Source of the DNA: an uncultured Bacteroidota bacterium
GTDB lineage: Bacteria; Bacteroidota; Bacteroidia; Chitinophagales; Chitinophagaceae
Assembly (NCBI GenBank): GCA_903912435.1
Contig: CAIWHI010000755.1
Coordinates: forward strand, 1 to 6,036
Length of the DNA: 6,036 bases
Direction of reading: 5' to 3'
Both the position numbers and the translations under genes were made by a program. This document shows, one piece after another, positions 1 through 5,996 of the stretch (position 1 is its first letter; each line of letters starts with the position of its first letter). A model generated the notes under the pieces. The model made no database searches. It had not been told where the DNA came from and saw only the letters and a program-made list of their open reading frames with translations.

Positions 1-17
1 GACATAAATTGCCAGGT

Positions 18-452
18 ATGACAATTTCAGACGTGATAACCGCTATAGCAACTAAAAATCAAAAAGAAGGATTTACACTTAATCCATCGGCATCAACAAT
101 TGAGATCATTAAGTTTGAAACAAAAATCGGCTTTTTATTGCCTCCTGAGTTTAAAGCATTATATTCAGTTTGTAATGGCTTTGAATGTGAAGAAGATATG
201 TTTCGATTTATTCCACTTGACGATATTATCGAACGGGGTGATCACGGAGAAAATTGGTTTCACTTTGCGGAGTATATGATTTTCTGTGACATCTGGACTC
301 TAAGGAAAAACAATGATCGCTATGAAATTGTCAATTTAGGTAATACAGAATTTATCCTTTGTACATCACTAACTGAATTTCTTGAACATTTTTTGGCCGG
401 TAACGTTTTTGAAGATGGAGGTCTCTACCATTGGCGAGAAACTTTGCATTAG
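18..452 (+). CDS. SMI1/KNR4 (SUKH-1) family protein, putative immunity protein; start uncertain
   Basis: The product is about 144 residues from the ATG at 18, the usual size of a single SUKH domain. Visible family features are the helix leading into FETKIGFLLPPEFKALY (about residues 33-49), the VCNGF turn (51-55), the FRFIPLDDI strand and loop (62-70), and a later FHFAEYMIF segment (81-89). The FExxxGxxLPxxfkxlY...NGF pattern is the signature of SMI1/KNR4 proteins. In bacteria these are mostly cytoplasmic immunity proteins that bind and neutralise secreted toxins, often nucleases. There is no signal peptide. No toxin gene is visible, so the partner is unknown and immunity is inferred from the family. 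The frame has no stop back to the window edge and contains a TTG at 9, so the true start may lie upstream. No Shine-Dalgarno decides between them. The gene ends in TAG and is followed by a long gap. Confidence 0.85.
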   Translation: MTISDVITAIATKNQKEGFTLNPSASTIEIIKFETKIGFLLPPEFKALYSVCNGFECEEDMFRFIPLDDIIERGDHGENWFHFAEYMIFCDIWTLRKNNDRYEIVNLGNTEFILCTSLTEFLEHFLAGNVFEDGGLYHWRETLH

Positions 453-831
453 CTGTTCGTAAGTTGTTAAGTCAGACTCATTCCAAGTTGGGCTAAGTTA
501 TGCCGACTTATGTCGATTTAAACAGGCTAAATTTAATGAACACAATAATCGGTTGAAGTGCCAACAAATTCATTGTAAATAGGATCGACACTTGTCCTCT
601 CTCCTATACAGGAATTAGAACGAAAGTACCAGAGTGAAGAGCGGTGTGGCTTTTGTACGCCTATCTTAGTGCAATACCCCCTACCCTACTAAAATTTTTC
701 CTCAATATCTTCTAAAAGCATTTATACCTTTGGCTTCAGTCCTTTTTGGAACCATACTGGGTTTGCGAATAGACTAAATTGTATATGCAATCTAACAGTA
801 CAACTTCGATCACCCTAAGAAAATAACGTAA
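453..831. other. 379-base intergenic region without a complete gene
   Basis: No complete gene is supported on either strand. The stretch holds a short dyad (CGAC-TTAT-GTCG, 504-515), a coding-like fragment without a start codon at about 579-692, and a candidate -7 promoter box at 725-732 ahead of the TPR gene. It has no convincing hairpin followed by a T-run after the preceding SUKH gene. The first half looks slightly richer in GC than the flanking genes, which would fit decayed or inserted DNA, but this is only an impression. Confidence 0.6.
725..732 (+). promoter_or_regulatory. Candidate Bacteroidota promoter -7 box (TACCTTTG)
   Basis: TACCTTTG is an exact match to the Bacteroidota housekeeping -7 consensus TAnnTTTG. 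Transcription would begin near 739, leaving a leader of about 90 bases before the ATG at 832. A good TTTG-type -33 element at the usual distance is lacking; only a T-run at 695-699 lies roughly there, slightly too far away. The position just upstream of the TPR gene supports the call; the weak -33 lowers it. Confidence 0.4.
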
Positions 832-1356
832 ATGAACATATTTAGCTGGTTATTCGGTAAAAAAAAATCAGATAAGAAAGACCATCCAGATAACACCAAC
901 CAGGTTGTGAAAGCCCTGCCTGACAAAAATCAGGAAAAGAATACTAATGATATCAAGGTCTATGATAAGTATGGCCGGGAATTTTATATTACCAAAGAAC
1001 AATGGAAAACTAAAGTTCTTCTCGATAACCTGGAGAAGGTAAAGAATAATCCTGATGAATTGTATAATATACTTTTGAGTGCATTACACGATGGCTTTTT
1101 TGAAGAAGCCATAAAGTACTCTGAGATATTAGTTGAAATTGATGCCCAAAATTCTCGTGGCACTATAATACTTGGTATTGCATATATGAAATGTAAACGG
1201 CTTGATGATGCAATGCGGGTATTTAACAATTTTATCAAGACATTTGGTGATGATGGAATAGTACTTACTAATCTTGCCAAAGTATATGCCGAGAAAGGAA
1301 ACCAGCTAAAAGCAGAATCGATATTATGGCATGCTTTGGAAGTTGATCCCAAATAG
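832..1356 (+). CDS. Tetratricopeptide-repeat protein, N-terminal part cut off by an in-frame TAG
   Basis: This is the first 174 residues of what reads as one TPR protein of about 635 residues ending at 2739. It starts at ATG 832 with the short hydrophobic-basic leader MNIFSWLFGKKK, followed by a charged, probably disordered linker to about residue 41. A conserved-looking block follows (VYDKYGREFYITKEQW, 43-58), then helical pairs at about 76-106, 109-139 and 142-174. These have TPR spacing and residues, such as LGIAYMKCKRLDDAMRVF and LAKVYAEKGNQLKAESILWHALEVDP. The last helix ends exactly at DPK, where a TPR would normally run on into the next repeat, and the same frame continues with ENGLGWYAAIQ after the TAG. 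No signal peptide is convincing, so it is probably cytoplasmic, perhaps touching the membrane through the leader. TPRs bind other proteins; the partner is unknown. As it stands the product would be a truncated three-repeat fragment. Confidence 0.8.
   Translation: MNIFSWLFGKKKSDKKDHPDNTNQVVKALPDKNQEKNTNDIKVYDKYGREFYITKEQWKTKVLLDNLEKVKNNPDELYNILLSALHDGFFEEAIKYSEILVEIDAQNSRGTIILGIAYMKCKRLDDAMRVFNNFIKTFGDDGIVLTNLAKVYAEKGNQLKAESILWHALEVDPK
1354..1356 (+). other. Premature in-frame TAG splitting the TPR gene
   Basis: Codon 175 of the frame that opens at 832 is TAG, and the frame then stays open to 2739. The codons on either side read DPK-stop-ENGLGWYAAIQ, a seamless TPR-helix context. From memory, related proteins have a DPNQ-type run at this point, so a CAG to TAG transition is the simplest origin; no alignment was done. 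TAG also ends the genes at 452, 4337 and 4952, so a general recoding of TAG is unlikely. Confidence 0.8.
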
Positions 1357-1365
1357 GAAAATGGA

Positions 1366-2739
1366 TTGGGGTGGTATGCAGCCATACAAAATGAACGTGG
1401 TGGCGAATTGGCATTATTGGAGACTTACAGACGGATAGCAACATTTCCCGAAAGTTGGAGAGCTCAACTACTGCTCGCACGCTTTTCTCTTCAAAAAAAA
1501 GATATTGAAACTGCCAGAAAATTGTATCACGAATCTATTGAAAATGCAGGTAGCCCTGTACCTGAGGACCTGTTGAGGCAAATGAGTGGTGATCTAGGTA
1601 ACAATGGTTACCTGAAGGAAATTATAGAATTAGTTGAACCTCATTTTCAGGCTAATTTATATGGCATAAGAGTTGGCAATAACCTAATTAAAACCAATTT
1701 TGAACTTGCAAAATTGCAAGAAGCCAAGTTGATTCTGAATCAATTATATGATCTGAATCATCCCGACTGGCGTGAGATTCTTGCCTACTGGGATATTGAA
1801 ATAGCAAAAAAGGGAATAACAACGGAATCGAAAAATATGCCAAAAGAGGAATCAATTGCCCTATTTTCCATAGAAGGGCCATTGTGGTGCCGCGATAATT
1901 CCCCATTTGCACAACTATTACCACCCAAAGACCCTGAATCAGCTAAAATTTTCATTTTTGGGAATACAATATTACAGAGTGAGACATCACAGAATATTGG
2001 TGCCCAACTCGCTGATGCCCCCGGGCGGGCCAGCCGGTTCATTCCTCTTTTCCTAGCAGAACAAATCTGTCTTACTACCAATGCCGAAACCCATGTTCTA
2101 ATCCCTTGGATACAAACTAAAGGGTTTGCCGTTTTTGGAAATCCAAATAGTGAAAAAGAGTTATGTGAGTTAATCGAAAAAAACGAGGTTTTAACTGATT
2201 TTGTATTTAATGTTATTGTTGATGTAACAAGTGATATTTGGGCAATAACTGTTAACATTATACGGAGAATTGATCGGATATCCCTGGAAAAGATAACTGT
2301 AAAATGCAAGCCGGAAAACATAGGACCTGTGGTACTAGAATTGAGTAAAGGAGTGAAAAAATCTTTGATCAGGTATACCGGAGTGAATGAAATAGCTAAA
2401 CCTGTCTGGTATACAATACCCAATGACGTATCATGTTCAGATTACCTGTTGAGGCTTGAACAGTTGATTACCGTAGTGTGCATGAACCAGGATTACCTGG
2501 AGGGAGGTGGAATACATGGGGAGAACGAAATAATGGAGGGGATTTTATTTCTCAATTTAAGGAATCCCCTTAATAAGACATTCCGCATAGTGCTTGCTCA
2601 TGCCTTAAAGCAAATGAAAAAATACAAACCCAATGTGGTCAATTTATTTAAAGAAAAAATATTGTTGCTACAAAAAGCCCATCCACTTGCAGGCATTGAA
2701 GGTGAGCTTATCTCCAAGGCTATTGCAGATATATTCTAA
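1366..2739 (+). CDS. Tetratricopeptide-repeat protein, C-terminal part continuing after the TAG
   Basis: This is the distal part of the TPR gene, open from 1357 in the same frame as the upstream part. If it is translated separately, the only nearby start is the TTG at 1366, with AGGA at 1355-1358, which is a weak arrangement. Residue numbers here are counted from that TTG. Residues 1-150 continue the helical repeats (NERGGELALLETYRRIA, ARFSLQKKDIETARKLY, FELAKLQEAKLILNQLY). Residues 165-345 change character to a mixed alpha/beta region with GPLWCRDNSPFAQLLPP, RASRFIPLFLAEQICL, HVLIPWI and GFAVFG, then alternating strands (FVFNVIVDVTSDIWAITVNI). The layout loosely recalls TolB/FlgO-like modules attached to TPRs, but I could not confirm this. 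The end is helical again (LNKTFRIVLAHALKQMKKY). No catalytic motif or membrane segment is seen. The function is unknown; a protein-binding scaffold is the most one can infer. Confidence 0.75.
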   Translation: MGWYAAIQNERGGELALLETYRRIATFPESWRAQLLLARFSLQKKDIETARKLYHESIENAGSPVPEDLLRQMSGDLGNNGYLKEIIELVEPHFQANLYGIRVGNNLIKTNFELAKLQEAKLILNQLYDLNHPDWREILAYWDIEIAKKGITTESKNMPKEESIALFSIEGPLWCRDNSPFAQLLPPKDPESAKIFIFGNTILQSETSQNIGAQLADAPGRASRFIPLFLAEQICLTTNAETHVLIPWIQTKGFAVFGNPNSEKELCELIEKNEVLTDFVFNVIVDVTSDIWAITVNIIRRIDRISLEKITVKCKPENIGPVVLELSKGVKKSLIRYTGVNEIAKPVWYTIPNDVSCSDYLLRLEQLITVVCMNQDYLEGGGIHGENEIMEGILFLNLRNPLNKTFRIVLAHALKQMKKYKPNVVNLFKEKILLLQKAHPLAGIEGELISKAIADIF

Positions 2740-2822
2740 GAATTTAGGTAATCATCAATGGCGATTAATCACAAACGAAAGATAGAAAGGAATTATATGA
2801 AATGATCGTAAAAAAAGAGCAA

Positions 2823-2855
2823 TAATTGGTGTGGGGAATGCCATTACTTTTTTTT
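2823..2855 (+). terminator. Candidate intrinsic terminator after the TPR gene
   Basis: TAAT plus GGTGT (2823-2832, one bulged T) can pair with ATGCCATTA (2838-2846) around a GGGGA loop, giving a nine-pair stem with two G-T pairs. Eight Ts follow (2848-2855). A run of As at 2810-2816 lies on the upstream side, so the hairpin could extend by A-T pairing. An alternative pairing of GTGGGGAA (2831-2838) with TTTCCCAC (2857-2864) competes with it. It lies 84 bases after the stop of the TPR gene and would separate it from the exported-protein gene. Confidence 0.5.
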
Positions 2856-2978
2856 GTTTCCCACCATTTTTATTACAATATCTCCAAATTTTTATTTACC
2901 TTAGTTATGCAATATGAGTTAACATCTATCTCATGTAGTTAAAAACTATAAATAATCAATAAAAAACGCATTAAAATC

Positions 2979-3641
2979 ATGAAAAAGCTATCTATTATTT
3001 TGACGGTTTTATTTATAGTTATTTCTGGTGCCATAAGTAATATTTATGCCCAATATGATGACAATGAGGAAAGCTTTCTCTATTATGAGTTAGGTACCGG
3101 ATTTGAAAAATTTAATAACTGGCATATTGGCTTCAATAAAAAATTCAATAGCAATGACCTAATATCTGGTGTTTTCAATTATCATATTCGCCTGACCCCA
3201 CAGTTGCCTGGAGATTTCATACCCGAATATAGCACCTGGATAGGGAACCTACCTATACCCAGACAATCATTTGCTTTATTTTCTATGATGTATGGTAAGG
3301 TGTTTTATACTCCATCCAGATTTATAAGGTTTGTAGCCCGAAGCGGTTTTGTTGTAGGTAGGTGCGACCAATCAGTGGATTTTAAACCTGCAGAAATAAT
3401 CGTTACGGGTGGATTTTTGGGTGGTGACAGGACATCAAATTATACCTTTAAGGAACAAATACTAACCGTAACCGGTATTGTGATTAACCCAACTATTGAA
3501 ATGCCCTTATTACGTGGGCTTGGGCTTAATATTGGGGTTTATGGCAACATAAATAATGTAGCGAGTATTTATGGTTTGGATGCAAGTATATTAATTGGAC
3601 AATTGAGAGATAGAAAAGTAAAAAGCGATGAAATGCAATAA
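2979..3641 (+). CDS. Exported protein of unknown function, possibly outer-membrane or periplasmic
   Basis: The 220-residue product begins with a clear Sec signal peptide: MKK, a hydrophobic core (LSIILTVLFIVISGAI), then NIYA-Q with likely cleavage after Ala24. There is no lipobox cysteine, so it is not a lipoprotein. The mature part is rich in aromatic residues and glycine and has alternating polar and apolar stretches: FLYYELGTGFEKF, WHIGFNKKF, LISGVFNYHI, FIRFVARSGFVVG, LGLNIGVYGNI. This resembles the strands of small Bacteroidota outer-membrane barrels. The C-terminus (RDRKVKSDEMQ) is charged and lacks the terminal aromatic residue of classical barrels, so a soluble periplasmic beta-protein remains possible. 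I do not recognise the family. The ATG at 2979 is preceded by AT-rich sequence without a Shine-Dalgarno. The upstream gap holds two small dyads and a terminator for the previous gene, so the gene probably has its own promoter. Confidence 0.8.
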   Translation: MKKLSIILTVLFIVISGAISNIYAQYDDNEESFLYYELGTGFEKFNNWHIGFNKKFNSNDLISGVFNYHIRLTPQLPGDFIPEYSTWIGNLPIPRQSFALFSMMYGKVFYTPSRFIRFVARSGFVVGRCDQSVDFKPAEIIVTGGFLGGDRTSNYTFKEQILTVTGIVINPTIEMPLLRGLGLNIGVYGNINNVASIYGLDASILIGQLRDRKVKSDEMQ

Positions 3642-3653
3642 TGAAATTTGCAA

Positions 3654-3661
3654 TACTTTTG
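3654..3661 (+). promoter_or_regulatory. Candidate Bacteroidota promoter -7 box (TACTTTTG)
   Basis: TACTTTTG matches TAnnTTTG exactly and starts 12 bases after the TAA of the exported-protein gene. Transcription would begin near 3668 and serve the membrane-anchored protein gene and possibly the cysteine-cluster gene. No TTTG-type -33 element is seen at the usual distance, which would fall inside the preceding gene. Confidence 0.35.
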
Positions 3662-3755
3662 TGAAATAATTTAGATCATCTTGAACAAATAGGAATGATG
3701 ACAAAAATTGACATTATTGCTTCCAATCATCAAAATTTTTATTATTTTTATTTTT

Positions 3756-4337
3756 ATGGAATGGAGGCGCACCCTTACTATAATCGGAATCATGATTTTC
3801 CTAGTTATGATAAAATCTTATTTGGAGAACCTAAAAGCAAGGAAAAAATGGAAACTAAACCGTCAAAACGACTTTGAAGGGTGGCAGGAACAACAATTTA
3901 CCAGAGGATATATTGATGGGCAGGCCTCTAAAAATGATATTGATACTATAATATTTCAATATTGGGAATCAGGAAAATTAATAAGTACTTTTATTTCACC
4001 TATTGGCTTATACTGTAGGCATATAATACCTGAAGATTTCATCAGGTGGCCAATAAACGATGCACTGGTGAAGCAACCTGCATTAATTTTAAAAGATCAA
4101 CTAAAAGTGCTCGCCAAAAAACTGCATCAATCGAAATTAATAGCAATTCCCAAAAATGGCTTTTTTGCGATTCATTTACTTACAGAAAATGGTTGGCAAT
4201 CTACAGAAATGCTACAATCGGCAGCATCCTTGCTGCCTGAATGGCAAAAAGCAATTGAAATGGAAAAACAGGTTGCTATTCTATATCAGAAACAATTACC
4301 ACTTCATGATCGTGATTCTATTGGCATCAAAAATTAG
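3756..4337 (+). CDS. Unrecognised protein with one N-terminal membrane segment
   Basis: From ATG 3756 the product is 193 residues. It has a short basic start (MEWRR), one hydrophobic helix (LTIIGIMIFLVMI, about residues 7-19), then a strongly basic stretch (KARKKWKLNR, 27-36). This predicts a signal-anchor with a positively charged cytoplasmic boundary. The rest is soluble and mixed, with FIRWPINDALVKQPAL (95-110), a helical KDQLKVLAKKLHQSK (113-127), a hydrophobic strand LIAIPKNGFFAIHLL (128-142) and a helical end (PEWQKAIEMEKQVAILYQKQ). I do not recognise the family. The frame is also open upstream to a TTG at 3708, which would add a second hydrophobic run (LLLPIIKIFIIFIF), but this comes from a T-rich tract. 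AGGA followed by two ATGs at 3691-3700 sits in a different frame whose product is short and not protein-like. The ATG start is therefore preferred but not certain. The next gene starts 63 bases after the TAG, so the two may be co-transcribed. Confidence 0.65.
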   Translation: MEWRRTLTIIGIMIFLVMIKSYLENLKARKKWKLNRQNDFEGWQEQQFTRGYIDGQASKNDIDTIIFQYWESGKLISTFISPIGLYCRHIIPEDFIRWPINDALVKQPALILKDQLKVLAKKLHQSKLIAIPKNGFFAIHLLTENGWQSTEMLQSAASLLPEWQKAIEMEKQVAILYQKQLPLHDRDSIGIKN

Positions 4338-4400
4338 GTTGGTGTATCCTATAATATAAATACTAAATACTCCCTAAATTTAATCTGGAAAAATATCCTG

Positions 4401-4952
4401 ATGGACATACTTACCCTAAAAAGATATTTTATTGATCAGCTAATAGATATTGGCAAGGCTAAAAAGAGCGATTCGAAGCCTCAAAATTCTTTTATTGAGT
4501 TCTTCATCAACAATCGGCCTCTCTCTGCCCTACTCGATGATTTTTATGCCTCGAAACACTTTATCACCCTCAAAAATAACATTGGCGTACTAGGTTCAAA
4601 ACGGAATACCGCGTTGGAAATAATTAAAGTAAAACAATTATTAGGAAAAACAATTAACAAAGCAGACTTTGATGAGCTCATGAAAGAGTTAGGTAGAACT
4701 ATTGATAAAAATACTATTAAGGACATAATTGACAGCCTTACTGATGAATTGGCCGAACCAGGAATTATGATTTACTGTTGTGCCAGATGTGGTGACTACC
4801 AATGTGGTGGTGTAATGGTGGAGATGGTTATTGATGAACATTATATAAAATGGACTTTTGGTGACGCCGAGAGAAATCTGGTCTTTGTTTTCGATAAGTA
4901 TGCATACCTGGGTACTATAAGGAGTTATCTTGATAAAATTAAAACTTCTTAG
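4401..4952 (+). CDS. Unrecognised protein with a C-terminal cysteine cluster (CCARCGDYQCGG)
   Basis: The product is 183 residues, without a signal peptide or membrane segment, so cytoplasmic. The N-terminal two-thirds are helical (LKRYFIDQLIDIG; NRPLSALLDDFY; EIIKVKQLLGK; KADFDELMKELG; KNTIKDIIDSLTDEL). At residues 126-137 comes IYCCARCGDYQCGG, with Cys126, Cys127, Cys130 and Cys135. A strand-rich end follows (VMVEMVIDEHYIKWTF, then LVFVFDKYAYLGTI). The C-x2-C-G-D-x2-C-G-G arrangement followed by an I-K-W strand and an F-D-K-x-x-Y helix looks like a conserved module that I have seen only in proteins of unknown function. The cysteines could bind a metal or be structural. The compact size and the SUKH gene elsewhere in the window would allow an immunity-like role, but nothing shows it. 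The start ATG at 4401 has only AT-rich sequence before it. It follows the previous gene by 63 bases and ends in TAG. Confidence 0.75.
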   Translation: MDILTLKRYFIDQLIDIGKAKKSDSKPQNSFIEFFINNRPLSALLDDFYASKHFITLKNNIGVLGSKRNTALEIIKVKQLLGKTINKADFDELMKELGRTIDKNTIKDIIDSLTDELAEPGIMIYCCARCGDYQCGGVMVEMVIDEHYIKWTFGDAERNLVFVFDKYAYLGTIRSYLDKIKTS

Positions 4953-5087
4953 CTTTTTATTATGTATGCCATAGGCGTTGCAAATATTAATATTAAAACA
5001 TACATTGAGGAAAATGGAATATTTATGTTCGAATTTTCTTGAAATACATTTTTACCTAATTTTAATCAATTTATAAGGCAATTACAG

Positions 5088-5918
5088 ATGTCACAGTTTA
5101 GCTTCATTCCCATTTTCCCTCACCCTATTTTGAGACCATACATAGCAAAGATGTATGTATTTAAAAGTAATGGCCGGCTTCCTGTAATGGATAATAAGTT
5201 GATTGTACCAAATGCCAACTTTAAACTAACGTATACCTGGCTAAATGGTATCGTAGCCAAAATTGGAGATAAGACTTTTGATCAAAGTGAGAATCAAATA
5301 AGTTTATCTGGATTGATAGATAGACCAGTTTTGCTTGATCCAAAGAAAGATTCAAGGACAGGAACTATAATCATTGAATTCAACCCCTTTGGAGCCTACC
5401 GATTTTTTCACCTATCATTTACAGAACTCAAAAACCAGATTATTGAATTATCTGACCTTTTTGGTAATCATGTAAATGAAATACAAACCCAATTGACCAA
5501 TTCAAACTCATTGAAGCAAAAAGTAGATTTATTGCAAATATTTCTAATCAAACAATTAGATAAAACCTCCCCTGATCCAATATTTGATTATTGCATTAAA
5601 AGAATATTAGTTGCTAAGGGCGTGGTAACTGTAGCAAAATTGGAAAAAGAAACAGGATATAGCTCCCGATGGTTACATACAAAATTCACAGAGCACCTGG
5701 GTAGTGGCCCAAAAAACCTGGCTGAAATTGTTAGGTTCAAACAATTTTATAAGACATATTCTACTGGCATTGATATCCACCAATTCAAAGACCAAATTTA
5801 TCAGTACTATCACGACCAATCTCACTTTATTAGGGCATTTAAACGATTTACCGGTTTCACCCTTACTGACTTGCAAAACAGTACAAACGAATTGGCAACA
5901 AAACACTATACAAGCTAA
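5088..5918 (+). CDS. AraC-family transcriptional regulator
   Basis: The product is 276 residues, a normal length for the family. Residues about 8-130 form the N-terminal sensing region, with PHPILRPYIAKMYVF near the start, a PNANFKLTY strand (41-49) and IIIEFNPFGAYRFF (94-107). This is the type usual in Bacteroidota AraC proteins. The C-terminal DNA-binding domain spans about 163-263: a first helix-turn-helix at VTVAKLEKETGYSSRWLHTK (180-199), the connecting EIVRFKQFYK helix (213-222), and a second helix-turn-helix ending in the family signature DQSHFIRAFKRFTG (243-256). It should act in the cytoplasm as a ligand-responsive regulator; the ligand is unknown. The gene 78 bases downstream is its most likely target or partner. 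The ATG at 5088 has AGG about 11 bases upstream, a weak ribosome site. The 135-base leader is AT-rich and holds a 12-base palindrome at 4983-4994. Confidence 0.93.
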   Translation: MSQFSFIPIFPHPILRPYIAKMYVFKSNGRLPVMDNKLIVPNANFKLTYTWLNGIVAKIGDKTFDQSENQISLSGLIDRPVLLDPKKDSRTGTIIIEFNPFGAYRFFHLSFTELKNQIIELSDLFGNHVNEIQTQLTNSNSLKQKVDLLQIFLIKQLDKTSPDPIFDYCIKRILVAKGVVTVAKLEKETGYSSRWLHTKFTEHLGSGPKNLAEIVRFKQFYKTYSTGIDIHQFKDQIYQYYHDQSHFIRAFKRFTGFTLTDLQNSTNELATKHYTS

Positions 5919-5950
5919 ACAATCTTCTTGAGTTCCGATTTGTACAATAC

Positions 5951-5991
5951 ATTGGTTGTCCCTCACTGTATTTTTGCTTTATAAAACCAAT
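5951..5991 (+). promoter_or_regulatory. Inverted repeat flanking a -7 box: candidate operator
   Basis: ATTGGTT (5951-5957) is repeated in perfect inverted form as AACCAAT (5985-5991), with 27 bases between. The spacer contains the -7 box at 5969-5976. The geometry suits an operator overlapping a promoter, perhaps for the AraC protein encoded just upstream, though a seven-base match over this distance in AT-rich DNA may be chance. Confidence 0.25.
5969..5976 (+). promoter_or_regulatory. Candidate Bacteroidota promoter -7 box (TATTTTTG)
   Basis: TATTTTTG matches TAnnTTTG exactly and lies 20 bases before the ATG at 5997, giving a short leader. TTTG at 5939-5942 could be the -33 element but is 26 bases away, a little longer than usual. 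It would give the last gene its own promoter after the AraC gene. Confidence 0.4.
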
Positions 5992-5996
5992 ATTAT

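Noticed and set aside
1354..1356. TAG as a pyrrolysine or otherwise reassigned codon
   Set aside because: TAG ends three other genes in the window (452, 4337, 4952), and the context is an ordinary TPR helix where an unusual amino acid is not expected.
984..1480. Minus-strand open frames across the in-frame TAG
   Set aside because: They are antisense shadows of the TPR gene with no recognisable motif and no plausible start.
1785..2423. 212-codon open frame on the minus strand
   Set aside because: It lies wholly inside the TPR gene's coding frame. Its translation lacks domain-like patterns, whereas the + frame reads as TPR and alpha/beta sequence.
3695..3877. 60-codon frame after AGGA-ATGATG
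   Set aside because: The product is low-complexity and tyrosine-rich, and it overlaps the longer, more protein-like frame ending at 4337. It is kept only as a finding about start choice.
4350..4355. TATAAT resembling an E. coli -10 box before the cysteine-cluster gene
   Set aside because: No -35 element lies at a workable distance, and Bacteroidota promoters use a different -7 consensus.
4046..4359. Two overlapping + frames inside and past the membrane-anchored protein gene
   Set aside because: They are out-of-frame shadows of the gene ending at 4337, with no coherent protein pattern.
4983..4994. 12-base perfect palindrome AATATTAATATT upstream of the AraC gene
   Set aside because: It is made only of A and T in very AT-rich DNA, so it is readily expected by chance; no second copy or promoter overlap was seen.
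5673..5966. 97-codon minus-strand frame at the end of the AraC gene
   Set aside because: It is antisense to the AraC DNA-binding domain, which is clearly the coding strand.
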